Source: an uncultured Clostridia bacterium (GTDB lineage Bacteria > Bacillota_A > Clostridia > Christensenellales > CAG-138). From it: a DNA stretch of 44,574 nt. The notes beneath the pieces are model-generated. The model was not told the origin of the DNA. It searched no databases and saw only the letters and a program-made list of their open reading frames with translations. Positions 9,037 to 17,675 of this stretch are shown one piece after another (positions within the stretch are counted from its first letter, which is position 1; every line of letters begins with the position of its first letter). The translations under genes and the position numbers were made by a program. Location: assembly GCA_946623765.1 (NCBI GenBank), contig CAMORL010000002.1:1-44574 (forward strand), written 5' to 3'.

Positions 9037-11016
9037 TTACTTAGTGACCTGAACGTGTTTTGTACTGTTGTATGAAAGCGGCCGGAATTCCTTTCCGCCG
9101 GATTCGTAGAACTTACCGTAGAACTCGACATACTGCAGTCTTGCGCAGTGCACGAACGCGCCGAGCGCGTTGATCGCGACGTTGAACGTATGCAGCAGGA
9201 TGACGAGAACAATACAGAGGATAGCGCCGATTATCGCCAGAACGATATTCGAGGAGCCGGTCAGCATGTTGCTCAGCATGTTGAACACCTGTCCGATGAC
9301 GCCGGTTGCGATGCCGAGCGCGAACAGACGCGCGTAGGACAGAATATCGGACAGCACGCTTGTGATGTCATACAGTCCGCCGAGTCCGCTTGTCAGACGC
9401 TTCAGCGGATTCTTCTTCTCACGTCCTTTGAACAGCACGACCATCAGCGCGCCTGCGCCTGCCGCGATCAAGGCGGGCATCGTTACGGCTTTCGGAAGGT
9501 TGATCGGACTTCCCGCCATATTAGTGATTGCCGGGAGGAATCCGATGACCAGACCGAGCGTAATCAGCACCCAGGAGATCTTATCGAAGATCGCCGCTTT
9601 CCAATCGCCTTTGGAGAACCGGTCGATCGCACCGACGATGTACCCCGAAACGATGTGCAGAATTCCGAGTCCGAAGCACAGACCGAGCATTGCCATCGAG
9701 TTCTGCATCGGGTCGATCCAAGCCGGGAAAATGCCGATCCGGTCAAAGAACTGACCGATCGCCGTGAATACGCCGCCGGACGTATCGGTCCGCGTAATGC
9801 CGAAGAACGAGCCGGTAAGCACACCCCACACGATCGTGGAAAGTCCGCCCCAAAACAGCACGCGGGAAATGCCCGCGCTCATGCCGGTCGGCTTTTTCTT
9901 TTTGATATAGAGCAGCGACCCGAGCATCAGCAGGATGCCGTATCCGGTATCGGAAAGCATCAGACCGAACAGCAGGATATAGAACGGCGTCATATACGGC
10001 GTGCCGTCGATCGTGCCGTAGGCGGGACGCGAATACAGCGTCTGAACCTCCTCGAACGGCTTCACGAACTTGTTGTTCTTCACAACGGACGGCGGTTCTT
10101 CACCCTCTGCAGGGTCGCGTGTTTCGAAGCTGTAAGCGTCGGTGACGGAACGGATCGTCTCCTCCGTCTTCTCAACTTCATCCTCTCGGATCCAGCCCTC
10201 GAGCACAAACGCGCTTGCCGTGTACGCAAGATCGCCGTTCGCGCTGAGACGGTCCGCGTCGATCGTTTCCGCGTCGAGCGCGTTCTGCAGCGTTTCGATC
10301 GTTTCGCCGTGCGCTTCAAGCTTGCCCTGCGCTTCCGCGTACGCTTCGTCGATCTCGACGATTCTTCGATCGAGCGATTCAATCGCTTCCCGCGGCGTTC
10401 CCTGCATCTTCGGGAACACGTAATCCTGCCAGTCGACCGTTTTCAGGAAGTTCTGCACGATCCTCGCATCGTCTTCTTTCGAAGCAAGGATCGTCGGCAC
10501 CGTGGAACTGTCGCTCAGAAACTCGGCTTCCAGGTATTCCTGCTCCTGTACGCGCTGCACATCCTTTGCAGCAAGAAGTCCGACGAAATAATGCACACGC
10601 GCCGTGTTCCTGACGGAATCCATCGGAACGGTCATCGGCACCCACGGTTCCAGCGAAGCGCGCAGCGACACCGCCTTCTCCCGTTCGGCAAGAAGGTGCG
10701 CCTGCGTGTGCAGAAGCTCTTCGATCTCGTCGGTCGTCTGAACCGCCTTCGGAATGTATTCCCGCATGCCGGAAAGCGTCATCTCGCGCTTTTGCGGCGA
10801 AAGGAAGCCCGCCTTCTTTGCGTAAGGCTTGACCGCGCTGATCGATTCGGAGAGCTTTTGAATCCGCGCATTGATCGCGTCGGTTTCGATGTTCGCCGTA
10901 TCGCCGTCCGCGAGCTTTATGATCTCGACGGTACCGATTTTCTGCAGCGCATTGAGGATGTCTTCCCGATCCGATTTCAGCGCGACCAATGACAGGCGCT
11001 TCATCGATACGATCAT
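9037..11016 (-). CDS. atpI: V/A-type ATPase subunit I (membrane stator, a-like)
   Basis: A 659-residue protein. The N-terminal half is soluble and coiled-coil rich (to about residue 340). The C-terminal half is hydrophobic with about seven or eight membrane helices. It includes the conserved SYARLFALG segment with the essential arginine (R563) that faces the proteolipid glutamate during ion passage. It starts 4 nt before the end of subunit H (ATGA overlap) and is followed 31 bp later by subunit K. Length is standard. Confidence 0.96.
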   Translation of the reverse strand: MIVSMKRLSLVALKSDREDILNALQKIGTVEIIKLADGDTANIETDAINARIQKLSESISAVKPYAKKAGFLSPQKREMTLSGMREYIPKAVQTTDEIEELLHTQAHLLAEREKAVSLRASLEPWVPMTVPMDSVRNTARVHYFVGLLAAKDVQRVQEQEYLEAEFLSDSSTVPTILASKEDDARIVQNFLKTVDWQDYVFPKMQGTPREAIESLDRRIVEIDEAYAEAQGKLEAHGETIETLQNALDAETIDADRLSANGDLAYTASAFVLEGWIREDEVEKTEETIRSVTDAYSFETRDPAEGEEPPSVVKNNKFVKPFEEVQTLYSRPAYGTIDGTPYMTPFYILLFGLMLSDTGYGILLMLGSLLYIKKKKPTGMSAGISRVLFWGGLSTIVWGVLTGSFFGITRTDTSGGVFTAIGQFFDRIGIFPAWIDPMQNSMAMLGLCFGLGILHIVSGYIVGAIDRFSKGDWKAAIFDKISWVLITLGLVIGFLPAITNMAGSPINLPKAVTMPALIAAGAGALMVVLFKGREKKNPLKRLTSGLGGLYDITSVLSDILSYARLFALGIATGVIGQVFNMLSNMLTGSSNIVLAIIGAILCIVLVILLHTFNVAINALGAFVHCARLQYVEFYGKFYESGGKEFRPLSYNSTKHVQVTK

Positions 11017-11327
11017 ACCGTTAAGTCAATCCTTTCCATTAAATATGCGACCGCTTCCGGAACGTTGATGCGCGATTTGTCGATCAGCTTTTCGGTTTCG
11101 GTCCGCGCTTTTTCGGCGACTTCTTCGGCAATGCCCTCACCGTCCGTCTGCGCGGCCTTCAGCATTTCCGCCGTATGAATCCGCTCCGATTCGGCAGCGG
11201 CGACGATCGCGTCGTCCGCTTCGGTCCTTGCCTTAGCAACGCATTCCCTTGCGGTGCGGTTTGCTTCCTCGAGGATCGCGTCCGCCTGTTTCTCCGCTTC
11301 CGCGATCCGTTCCATGATACTAGTCAT
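11013..11327 (-). CDS. V/A-type ATPase subunit H/G (peripheral stalk coiled coil)
   Basis: A 104-residue protein, almost entirely an Ala/Glu/Lys-rich amphipathic helix (residues 3-85). This is the hallmark of the AhaH/NtpF stalk subunit that dimerises with subunit E. As usual it is the first gene of the V-ATPase cluster. A GGAGAGG ribosome site precedes the ATG. It begins 20 bp after upp, so it is probably co-transcribed with rpiB-upp. Confidence 0.9.
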   Translation of the reverse strand: MTSIMERIAEAEKQADAILEEANRTARECVAKARTEADDAIVAAAESERIHTAEMLKAAQTDGEGIAEEVAEKARTETEKLIDKSRINVPEAVAYLMERIDLTV

Positions 11328-11347
11328 AGACCTCTCCGTTCCGATTT

Positions 11348-11974
11348 TTATTTGGTGCCGAACAAACGGTCGCCCGCGTCGCCGAGACCCGGAACGATGT
11401 ATCCGTGATCGTTCAGCTTTTCATCGATGCACGCAACATAGATGTCGACGTCGTCGTATACCTCGCGGATGGCTTTGATTCCTTCGGGCGCCGCAAGCAG
11501 ATTGACGAGGCGGATGCTCTTTGCGCCGCCCTCTTTCAAAACGCGGATGCCCTCGATCGCGGAATTGCCGGTTGCCAGCATCGGATCGACCAGGATCGCG
11601 TCGCGCTCTTCGATGTCATACGGAAGCTTGCAGTAGTAGCTCGTGGGCTTCAGCGTATCGGGATTGCGGTACATGCCGATATGACCCATCTTTGCATTCG
11701 GGATCATGTTCATCATGCCGTCCGCCATGCCGAGACCCGCTCTCAGGATCGGGACAATGGCGATCTTTTCGTTTGCCAGCACCTTGAACGTGCTCTTGCA
11801 GATAGGTGTTTCGATCTCCGCATCGACGAGCGGAAGATCACGCGTGACTTCATAGCACATCAGCATTGCAAGCTCGCTGACGAGCTCGCGGAACTCTTTG
11901 TTGCTTGTGTTCTTGTCACGCAGTCTGGACAGTTTGTGCTGTACAAGAGGATGGTCGATAACGGTTACTTTCAT
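11348..11974 (-). CDS. upp: Uracil phosphoribosyltransferase
   Basis: Pyrimidine salvage enzyme making UMP from uracil and PRPP. At 208 residues it is of standard length. The PRPP-binding loop reads [14 protein letters not shown] (about residues 127-140), and the C-terminal uracil-binding block is [18 protein letters not shown]. Its ATG overlaps the rpiB stop by 4 nt and a strong GGAAGGAG site lies upstream. Pairing with rpiB suits nucleotide synthesis from pentose phosphate. Confidence 0.97.
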   Translation of the reverse strand: MKVTVIDHPLVQHKLSRLRDKNTSNKEFRELVSELAMLMCYEVTRDLPLVDAEIETPICKSTFKVLANEKIAIVPILRAGLGMADGMMNMIPNAKMGHIGMYRNPDTLKPTSYYCKLPYDIEERDAILVDPMLATGNSAIEGIRVLKEGGAKSIRLVNLLAAPEGIKAIREVYDDVDIYVACIDEKLNDHGYIVPGLGDAGDRLFGTK

Positions 11975-12423
11975 GCTTGCTCCTTCCCCGCTTCATAGGC
12001 GGTAATGATTCCGATTCTTCTTGCATGCCGGCCGCCCTCAAATTCGGTCGACAGCCACACATCGGTGATTTCCAACGCCAAAGAGAGCGGAATAATTCCC
12101 GCTCCCATTGCCAAAACATTTGAATCGTTGTGTTTTCTGGTCATTTCCGCAGACTTGAGATCGCCGCAAAGCGCGCAGCGAATCCCGCGGACCTTGTTCG
12201 CCGCAATGGACATGCCGATGCCGGTGGTGCAGATGACGATACCGCGATCGACTTCGCCGTCGCGTACAAGCTCTGCGGTTTTGATGCCGAATTCGGGATA
12301 ATCGACGCTTTCGGTGCCGAAGCAGCCGCAGTCGATCACTTCGTGTCCCTGCGAAATCAGATGCTCTTTGATGGCTTCCTTATATGCATAGCCGCCGTGG
12401 TCGGATCCGATAGACAATTTCAT
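11971..12423 (-). CDS. rpiB: Ribose-5-phosphate isomerase B
   Basis: A 150-residue RpiB/LacAB-family isomerase interconverting ribose-5-P and ribulose-5-P. The N-terminal [12 protein letters not shown] segment and the active-site cysteine within [25 protein letters not shown] are diagnostic. The gene has its own sigma-A promoter and a strong GGAGGAGG ribosome site, and appears to head the transcript that continues into upp and the V-ATPase genes. Confidence 0.96.
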   Translation of the reverse strand: MKLSIGSDHGGYAYKEAIKEHLISQGHEVIDCGCFGTESVDYPEFGIKTAELVRDGEVDRGIVICTTGIGMSIAANKVRGIRCALCGDLKSAEMTRKHNDSNVLAMGAGIIPLSLALEITDVWLSTEFEGGRHARRIGIITAYEAGKEQA

Positions 12424-12443
12424 ATATGCGTATACCTCCTCCG

Positions 12444-12458
12444 ATCATTCTGAATGAT
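12444..12458. promoter_or_regulatory. Inverted repeat at the rpiB promoter
   Basis: Perfect inverted repeat ATCATT-CTG-AATGAT overlapping the end of the rpiB -10 box and the presumed transcription start. Its position fits a repressor operator or a small 5' hairpin. No regulator is identified. Confidence 0.45.
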
Positions 12459-12485
12459 TATATCAAATTTCCCGCTGTTTGTACA
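12457..12485 (-). promoter_or_regulatory. Sigma-A promoter for rpiB-upp-(V-ATPase)
   Basis: Minus-strand TGTACA (12480-12485), 17-bp spacer, TATAAT (12457-12462), about 34 nt upstream of the rpiB ATG. Confidence 0.75.
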
Positions 12486-12515
12486 GGGGCGATTTTCATC
12501 TTTTTCGTAAGTCTT

Positions 12516-13556
12516 TCAAACCGTCTCGTGTGAAAAGCCCGCCGCGCGCAAAAGGCGGTTCATAAACGCCAGCCCGGTTTCCTTCGTATCGACGCCTTCC
12601 GCAAGAATGACGTCGCAATGTGCGCCGACGTCCCGCAGGAGGCGGAACAAGTTCGCGCAGAGCGATTCGGGATTCTCTCGATCGCCGAGGCAGTACGCAT
12701 TCAGATTCCGGTAGCTTGCCATGGTCTGCTCGGTGCCGAGAATCGCGACGGTCTTTCCCTCCGCTTCGTATTCGTAATACAGCACGCGGATCCGCTTTGC
12801 CGCAGGCTTCGGTTCGCCCTCGACCACGTGTACGTCCGCGTCCGGTGCGTAATGCTTGTATTTCATGCCGGGCGAAGCAGCGACCTCGCGCTCGCCGAGC
12901 GGATTCAGAATACTCGGCGCAAGCCGCACCGGTCCGATGACCGCTTCGAGCATTTCCCGCGTGATCGCGCCTGGTCGGAGTATCATGGGTTCGCCGACCA
13001 GCGACAGCACCGTCGACTCCACCCCGTACCGGCACGGACCGCCGTCCAGAATGAGCGGGATTCTTCCGTCCATATCGGCAAGCACGTGCTCCGCCGTCGT
13101 CGGGCTCGGTCTGCCCGAGCGGTTCGCGCTCGGCGCTGCGATCGGCACGCCGGATTTTTGGATCAGAAGTCTTGCGGTCTTATCCGCAGGCATACGGACG
13201 GCAACGGTTTCGAGTCCTGCCGTGACCTCGTACGGGACTTCGTCTGCCTTGTTGAAGATCATGGTCAGCGGTCCCGGCCAGAAAGTATCCATCAAAACCT
13301 TGGCGAGCTTCGGAACATGCGCCCAGATTTTTGTCACATCGCTCTTCTTTGCGATATGGAGAATCAACGGATTGTCGTTCGGGCGTCCCTTTGCTTCGAA
13401 AATGCGGTTGACCGCCTCCCCGTCCATCCCATTTGCGCCGAGTCCGTAAACCGTCTCGGTCGGAAACGCAACGAGTTCACCGTTTTTGATCAGATCCGCC
13501 CCGAGCTGTGTTCCGGCGTCTTCCATGCCGATCGTCGAGATTACTTCCGTCTTCAT
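12516..13556 (-). CDS. sua5: L-threonylcarbamoyladenylate synthase, Sua5 type
   Basis: Makes threonylcarbamoyl-AMP from threonine, bicarbonate and ATP, the first step of t6A modification of ANN-decoding tRNAs. The 346-residue length indicates the two-domain Sua5 form: a YrdC domain (about residues 15-205, with FPTETVYGLG and SANRSGRPSPT) plus a C-terminal Sua5 domain beginning after the SPGMKYKHYAPD linker. It overlaps prfA by 4 nt, as commonly seen in Bacillota. No terminator is obvious after it; the rpiB promoter follows almost at once. Confidence 0.96.
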   Translation of the reverse strand: MKTEVISTIGMEDAGTQLGADLIKNGELVAFPTETVYGLGANGMDGEAVNRIFEAKGRPNDNPLILHIAKKSDVTKIWAHVPKLAKVLMDTFWPGPLTMIFNKADEVPYEVTAGLETVAVRMPADKTARLLIQKSGVPIAAPSANRSGRPSPTTAEHVLADMDGRIPLILDGGPCRYGVESTVLSLVGEPMILRPGAITREMLEAVIGPVRLAPSILNPLGEREVAASPGMKYKHYAPDADVHVVEGEPKPAAKRIRVLYYEYEAEGKTVAILGTEQTMASYRNLNAYCLGDRENPESLCANLFRLLRDVGAHCDVILAEGVDTKETGLAFMNRLLRAAGFSHETV

Positions 13557-14629
13557 GTGTCCGCCTCCCCGGAGAGCTTTGCCGTGCGCTCCGCCAATGT
13601 AAGCGCATCGATCATTTCGTCCATGTCGCCGTCCAAAAACTGCTCTAGCTTATAAAGCGTCAATCCGATCCGGTGATCGGTTACGCGGCTTTGCGGGAAA
13701 TTGTAGGTACGGATGCGCTCGCTGCGATCGCCCGATCCCACCATGCTTTTCTTCCGGTCCGCAAGCTCGGCGTGCTGCTCGGAGGCAAAATGTTCATAGA
13801 GGCGGCTTTTCAGAAGCCGCATTGCCTGTTCCTTGTTCTGCAGCTGGCTGCGCTCGTTCTGGCACGCGACCACGATTCCGGTCGGAATGTGCGTGATGCG
13901 GATCGCCGACGACGTCTTGTTGACATGCTGACCGCCTGCGCCGCTCGACCGATAGGTATCGATCCGAAGATCGGAATCTTTGATTTCGATATGGATATCG
14001 TCTGCCTCCGGCATAACCGCCACCGTCGCCGCGCTGGTATGGATGCGCCCCTGCGATTCGGTTTCCGGAACGCGCTGCACGCGATGGACGCCGCCTTCGA
14101 ATTTGAGTCTCGCATATGCGCCGCGCTTGCCCGAAACGGACAGGATGATCTCCTTGACGCCGCCGAGCTCCGTTACGTTTTCGGAAATCGTTTCGGTTTT
14201 AAAGCCGTGCCGCTCCGCGTAGCGCAGGTACATTCTCAGAAGGTCCGCGCCGAACAGCGACGCTTCCTCGCCGCCCGTGCCCGCGCGAATCTCCAGGATG
14301 ATTCCGCGATCGTCGTTCTCGTCCTTCGGGAGCAGAAGCGCCTTGAGTTCGTTTTCCTGTTCCGCAAGCGACGCTTCGAGCGTCGCCAGTTCTTCCTCGA
14401 TCAGCGCTTTCATTTCTGCGTCCTGCTGCTCCGAAAGCAGCGAACGGCAATCGTCGCGCTCTTGAGCCGTCTTTTCGTAACGGTCGAATGCCGCCGTGAT
14501 TTCGCCCAGCTCGGCATGCTCTCGCGACAGCGCGCTAAACGCTTCGCGATCGTCCGTTGCGCCGGGCGCCGCAAGCGCTTCCGTCAATGCTTCATAGCGT
14601 TCTTTACACTTTTTCAGTTTCTCTATCAT
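13553..14629 (-). CDS. prfA: Peptide chain release factor 1
   Basis: A 358-residue class I release factor reading UAA/UAG stop codons. It contains the peptidyl-tRNA hydrolysis motif GGQ within SSGAGGQHVNKTSSAIRI and the RF1-type segment RVPETESQGRIHTSAATVAVMPE. The neighbouring prmC encodes the enzyme that methylates this GGQ glutamine. It overlaps prmC by 26 nt and sua5 by 4 nt, so the genes are tightly coupled. Confidence 0.98.
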   Translation of the reverse strand: MIEKLKKCKERYEALTEALAAPGATDDREAFSALSREHAELGEITAAFDRYEKTAQERDDCRSLLSEQQDAEMKALIEEELATLEASLAEQENELKALLLPKDENDDRGIILEIRAGTGGEEASLFGADLLRMYLRYAERHGFKTETISENVTELGGVKEIILSVSGKRGAYARLKFEGGVHRVQRVPETESQGRIHTSAATVAVMPEADDIHIEIKDSDLRIDTYRSSGAGGQHVNKTSSAIRITHIPTGIVVACQNERSQLQNKEQAMRLLKSRLYEHFASEQHAELADRKKSMVGSGDRSERIRTYNFPQSRVTDHRIGLTLYKLEQFLDGDMDEMIDALTLAERTAKLSGEADT

Positions 14630-15416
14630 CGTTTCTCACCACGATCACGCGCGGTCGTCCGCCGTAATCCGATATACATTCACAGGATTCAAAGAGCGCG
14701 GAGACCGCATCCCTTTGCGTCATCCCGATCTCCAAAAGCAGCGTGCCTCCGGGATTTAAGAACTGCCGGAACTCCCTTGCGATCCGCCGGTAAAAGTCCA
14801 ATCCGTCCGCACCGCCGAACAAAGCAAGATCGGGTTCCCATCGGAGGCTGTCTTCGCGTGCGTCCATTTCTTCTTCGGAAAGGTACGGCGGGTTCGATAC
14901 GATCAGATCGTAGGTCCCTTCAATATTCTCAAACAGATCGCTCCGCACCGTCCGTACGGCGACGCCGTTCAGACGCGCGTTCCTCTCCGTCAGTTCCAGT
15001 GCGTCGGCGCTGATGTCCGCCGCCGTTACGTTCGCATTCCCAGCGGCGGCAAGCGCGATGCCGATGCATCCGCTTCCGCAGCAGAGATCGAGCACGTCCC
15101 GATGCTCCTCCGACAGCAGCCTCAGCGCAGTCTCAACCAGGCGTTCCGTATCCGGACGCGGAATCAGCACAAACCGGTTGACATAGAACGGCAAGCCGTA
15201 AAACTCCCATTCGCCGAGCACGTACTGCAGCGGCTCGCCGGACAGTCTGCGTTCGATCTGCGGTTTCAGCGCTTCGACGTCCGTCTCGGAAATTTCCTGA
15301 TACGGCGAATGAAAGCCGTTCGCGCGCAGCAAAAACGACGCTTCCAGCCGCGCGTCCTCTCCCGCGATCGGACCGAGAAGCGCCGCAATCTGTTGTTCCG
15401 CTCTGCGGACGATCAT
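14604..15416 (-). CDS. prmC: Release factor glutamine N5-methyltransferase
   Basis: A 270-residue S-adenosylmethionine-dependent methyltransferase that modifies the GGQ glutamine of RF1 and RF2. The SAM-binding segment VLDLCCGSGCIGIALA and the catalytic NPPY (in DLIVSNPPYLSEEEM) are present. The N-terminal helical substrate domain spans roughly residues 1-80. Its ATG overlaps the DUF1385 gene's stop by 4 nt. Confidence 0.97.
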   Translation of the reverse strand: MIVRRAEQQIAALLGPIAGEDARLEASFLLRANGFHSPYQEISETDVEALKPQIERRLSGEPLQYVLGEWEFYGLPFYVNRFVLIPRPDTERLVETALRLLSEEHRDVLDLCCGSGCIGIALAAAGNANVTAADISADALELTERNARLNGVAVRTVRSDLFENIEGTYDLIVSNPPYLSEEEMDAREDSLRWEPDLALFGGADGLDFYRRIAREFRQFLNPGGTLLLEIGMTQRDAVSALFESCECISDYGGRPRVIVVRNDDRETEKV

Positions 15417-16483
15417 CGGACTGCGTCCTCTTCCGCCTGTGTCGTCGGCTGTTCCGGCGTCGGCTCTTCCGGTTTTTCTCCCTCCGATCCGGATTCCTGC
15501 GCCTTTTCGTTGAATTCCAGATCACCCTTCGGCGGATGCAGCGCAAGCTCGAACGATGCGATCGCAACTTCGAGCATATCCTTCGTCGGTTCCTTGGTGG
15601 TCAGATGCTGCAGCGCAAGTCCCGGTGCGCGGGCAACGCGGCAAACAAGATTGTCGCGCTTTGCGGCTGCCTTCAGCACTTCATAGGAAATCCCCGCGAT
15701 CGGCAGAATCAGAACGATCCTTGCAATGCGGAACAAAAAGCTGTGCAGCCCGCTTGCGTCATGCCATGCGGTGAATCCCGGAATCAGCGTGCAGAGTGCG
15801 GATACGACCGTCGTCACGACGATCGAAACCGCCATCGTCAGGAACAGATAGTTCGTGCCGCAGCGCGGATGCAGGCGCGTGCATTTGGCGGCGTTTTCCG
15901 GCGTCATCGGAAGCTCGGCTTCATAGCAGGCGATCGTTTTGTGCTCCGCGCCGTGATACATGAATACCCGCCCGATATCCTTGATCTTTGATATCCCGTA
16001 GATATACAGCAGGAAAATCAAAAGTCGGATCAGCCCCTGCACGACCGCGCTCCATACCGCGCTCATCTTGCCGAAGATCAGTTCCAAAAGCGATATGATG
16101 CCGATGGGCAACAGGAAGAACAGGCCGATAGCAAGCACAGCCGCAAGAAAGATTGCGACCCACTTCACCACGTCCATTGCGGATTTATTGAAACGCTTTG
16201 CAAGCCACTGTTCGAATTTCGAGGGTTCTTCCTCTTCTTCGCCGAGCATTTCCGCCGCGCGCGTCGTGATCGTCATGCCGTCGGAAAGCGCATTGAAGAA
16301 CGCGTAGACGCCGCGCACGACCGGCCACGTCGGGAACGATCCTTTCCTGTACCTTGTTCTTTTATGATGAAATTCTTTTGCAAGCGATCCGTCGCTGCGC
16401 CGTACGACCAGCGCTGTTCCCTTTTCGGAACGCATCATGACGCCTTCGATCACAGCCTGACCGCCGATATCGGTTCGTTTCAT
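15413..16483 (-). CDS. yqhQ: DUF1385 membrane protein (YqhQ family)
   Basis: A 356-residue protein of unknown biochemical role, conserved next to prmC/prfA in many Bacillota. The N-terminal signature TDIGGQAVIEGVMMRSEKG and the central HGAEHKTIACYEAE block are family hallmarks. Four to five hydrophobic segments lie between about residues 105 and 270, so it is a multi-pass membrane protein. The C-terminal 35 residues are an acidic Pro/Glu/Thr-rich tail. It appears to be the first gene of the prmC-prfA-sua5 operon, behind its own promoter and an AAAAGGAAA ribosome site. Confidence 0.9.
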   Translation of the reverse strand: MKRTDIGGQAVIEGVMMRSEKGTALVVRRSDGSLAKEFHHKRTRYRKGSFPTWPVVRGVYAFFNALSDGMTITTRAAEMLGEEEEEPSKFEQWLAKRFNKSAMDVVKWVAIFLAAVLAIGLFFLLPIGIISLLELIFGKMSAVWSAVVQGLIRLLIFLLYIYGISKIKDIGRVFMYHGAEHKTIACYEAELPMTPENAAKCTRLHPRCGTNYLFLTMAVSIVVTTVVSALCTLIPGFTAWHDASGLHSFLFRIARIVLILPIAGISYEVLKAAAKRDNLVCRVARAPGLALQHLTTKEPTKDMLEVAIASFELALHPPKGDLEFNEKAQESGSEGEKPEEPTPEQPTTQAEEDAVR

Positions 16484-16512
16484 ATCTGTTTTCCTTTTAC
16501 TTATTTCAAATC

Positions 16513-16541
16513 AGTATACCACGACTTCCCGTGCCGCGCAA
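16513..16541 (-). promoter_or_regulatory. Sigma-A promoter of the yqhQ-prmC-prfA-sua5 operon
   Basis: Minus-strand TTGCGC (16536-16541), 17-bp spacer, TATACT (16513-16518), 30 nt upstream of the yqhQ ATG. Confidence 0.75.
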
Positions 16542-16571
16542 CGGCTTTCCGAGATTTCATGTCCTCCGGCA

Positions 16572-16880
16572 TCACAGGAATTCGGAGATCGGCGCGCGGC
16601 ATTGTTTCATATCGACGCGTCCGTCCGGAAGGAACGGAATGCCCTCCGTCTCCAGCAGCATTCTCCGCACCGGCGCAAAGTCTCCGCCCGTGATCGTACC
16701 GTCCGCCATAACCACGCGGTGCCACGGAAGATGCTCCGGACAATGCCGCATTGCAAAGCCGACGAAGCGAGCGCGTCCCGGCGCGCCGATCATCCGTGCA
16801 ATGTCGCCGTAACTTAGGACCTTCCCGAACGGAATGCGTTCGACGACCGCATATACACGCTGAAAAAAAGTGTCCGCCAT
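16572..16880 (-). CDS. Alkyltransferase-like protein (MGMT family, Cys-to-Trp)
   Basis: A 102-residue protein that matches the DNA-binding and active-site domain of O6-alkylguanine-DNA alkyltransferases (PFGKVLSYGDIARMIG, then VGFAMRHCP). The catalytic PCHR motif reads PWHR (P52-W53-H54-R55). It therefore cannot accept an alkyl group and belongs to the ATL proteins, which bind alkylated guanine and, in characterised cases, hand it to nucleotide excision repair. The ATG follows the HAD gene stop after one base, so the two are coupled. Confidence 0.92.
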   Translation of the reverse strand: MADTFFQRVYAVVERIPFGKVLSYGDIARMIGAPGRARFVGFAMRHCPEHLPWHRVVMADGTITGGDFAPVRRMLLETEGIPFLPDGRVDMKQCRAPISEFL

Positions 16881-16881
16881 A

Positions 16882-17523
16882 TCAAAGCTCCAGCGCGGCG
16901 CAAAGTTCCGCCGCCGTTTGAAACACGGGAACCCCGCAGCGGGAAAGCACCTCTATGGATTGATGCCCGCCTGCAAGCAGCATGCACGGCGCGCCGACCG
17001 CATCGGCGGTCTCGACGTCGTGATCGGTATCGCCTATGAACAGCGCGTCCTTCGGATCGATCCCGTTCTCTGCCATATACTGCTTTGCCCGATCGACCTT
17101 CGATGCGCATCGTATATCGTCCTGACCGAGCATTTCCGGAAAGAAAGAGGAAACGCCGAGCCGTTCCGCCTGTTCCGAAAGATCGTCCTGCCGGGAAACA
17201 GACAGCAGCGTTTGCCGGATCCCCCGTTTTCGCGCGGCTTCCAGCACGTCGGTCACGCCGTCGCGCAGTCTGCACGATGCGTACCGCGCACGGTAGCGTT
17301 CCATGAACGCGCCGGCAACCGTTTCAAAGGACTCCGTTTCAAAAGTATATCCCATTTCCGTATAATAGTTCCGGACCGGAAACGTAAAGTGATTGAGATA
17401 CCACGTCTCCGTGATTTCCGGCATGCCGCGTTCACGCAGGAGTTCGTTTTCGATGTCGATGCAGAGGCGTGTATCGTCAAGAATCGTTCCGTTCCAATCC
17501 CAGATCAGGAGCTTGAGGGGCAT
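16882..17523 (-). CDS. HAD-superfamily hydrolase (phosphoglycolate phosphatase-like)
   Basis: A 213-residue HAD fold with a helical cap inserted after motif I. Motif I reads D9-W-N11-G-T, so the usual second aspartate is asparagine. Motif II is probably LLSVSRQD, the conserved lysine lies in DIRCASKVDRAK, and motif III/IV is GDTDHDVETADA. Such proteins dephosphorylate small phosphate esters; the substrate is unknown. A GGGAGG ribosome site precedes the ATG. It is co-transcribed with the ATL gene and divergent from ftsK. Confidence 0.85.
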   Translation of the reverse strand: MPLKLLIWDWNGTILDDTRLCIDIENELLRERGMPEITETWYLNHFTFPVRNYYTEMGYTFETESFETVAGAFMERYRARYASCRLRDGVTDVLEAARKRGIRQTLLSVSRQDDLSEQAERLGVSSFFPEMLGQDDIRCASKVDRAKQYMAENGIDPKDALFIGDTDHDVETADAVGAPCMLLAGGHQSIEVLSRCGVPVFQTAAELCAALEL

Positions 17524-17550
17524 AGTGTTTCCTCCCGTCGTTCTGCCTCG

Positions 17551-17579
17551 ATTGTACCATCTTTTTTTACTCGCTGCAA
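17551..17579 (-). promoter_or_regulatory. Sigma-A promoter of the HAD-ATL operon
   Basis: Minus-strand TTGCAG (17574-17579), 17-bp spacer, TACAAT (17551-17556), 28 nt before the ATG. Divergent from the ftsK promoter. Confidence 0.75.
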
Positions 17580-17596
17580 CCGTTCGTTTTTTGTGC

Positions 17597-17625
17597 TTGC
17601 ACCGACGCGCGTTACGGAGTATAAT
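17597..17625 (+). promoter_or_regulatory. Sigma-A promoter of ftsK-rimO-pgsA-cinA
   Basis: TTGCAC (17597-17602), 17-bp spacer, TATAAT (17620-17625), 51 nt before the chosen ftsK start. Confidence 0.82.
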
Positions 17626-17675
17626 AAATTGATATATAGCACAATTGAATGATATGGTTTATCGGAGGATCATCC

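Noticed and set aside
9148..10992. 614-codon open frame on the plus strand opposite V-ATPase subunit I
   Set aside because: It is antisense to a clearly conserved gene, has low-complexity Arg/His/Asp-rich sequence, no ribosome site and no family resemblance. Long antisense frames are common in GC-rich genes.
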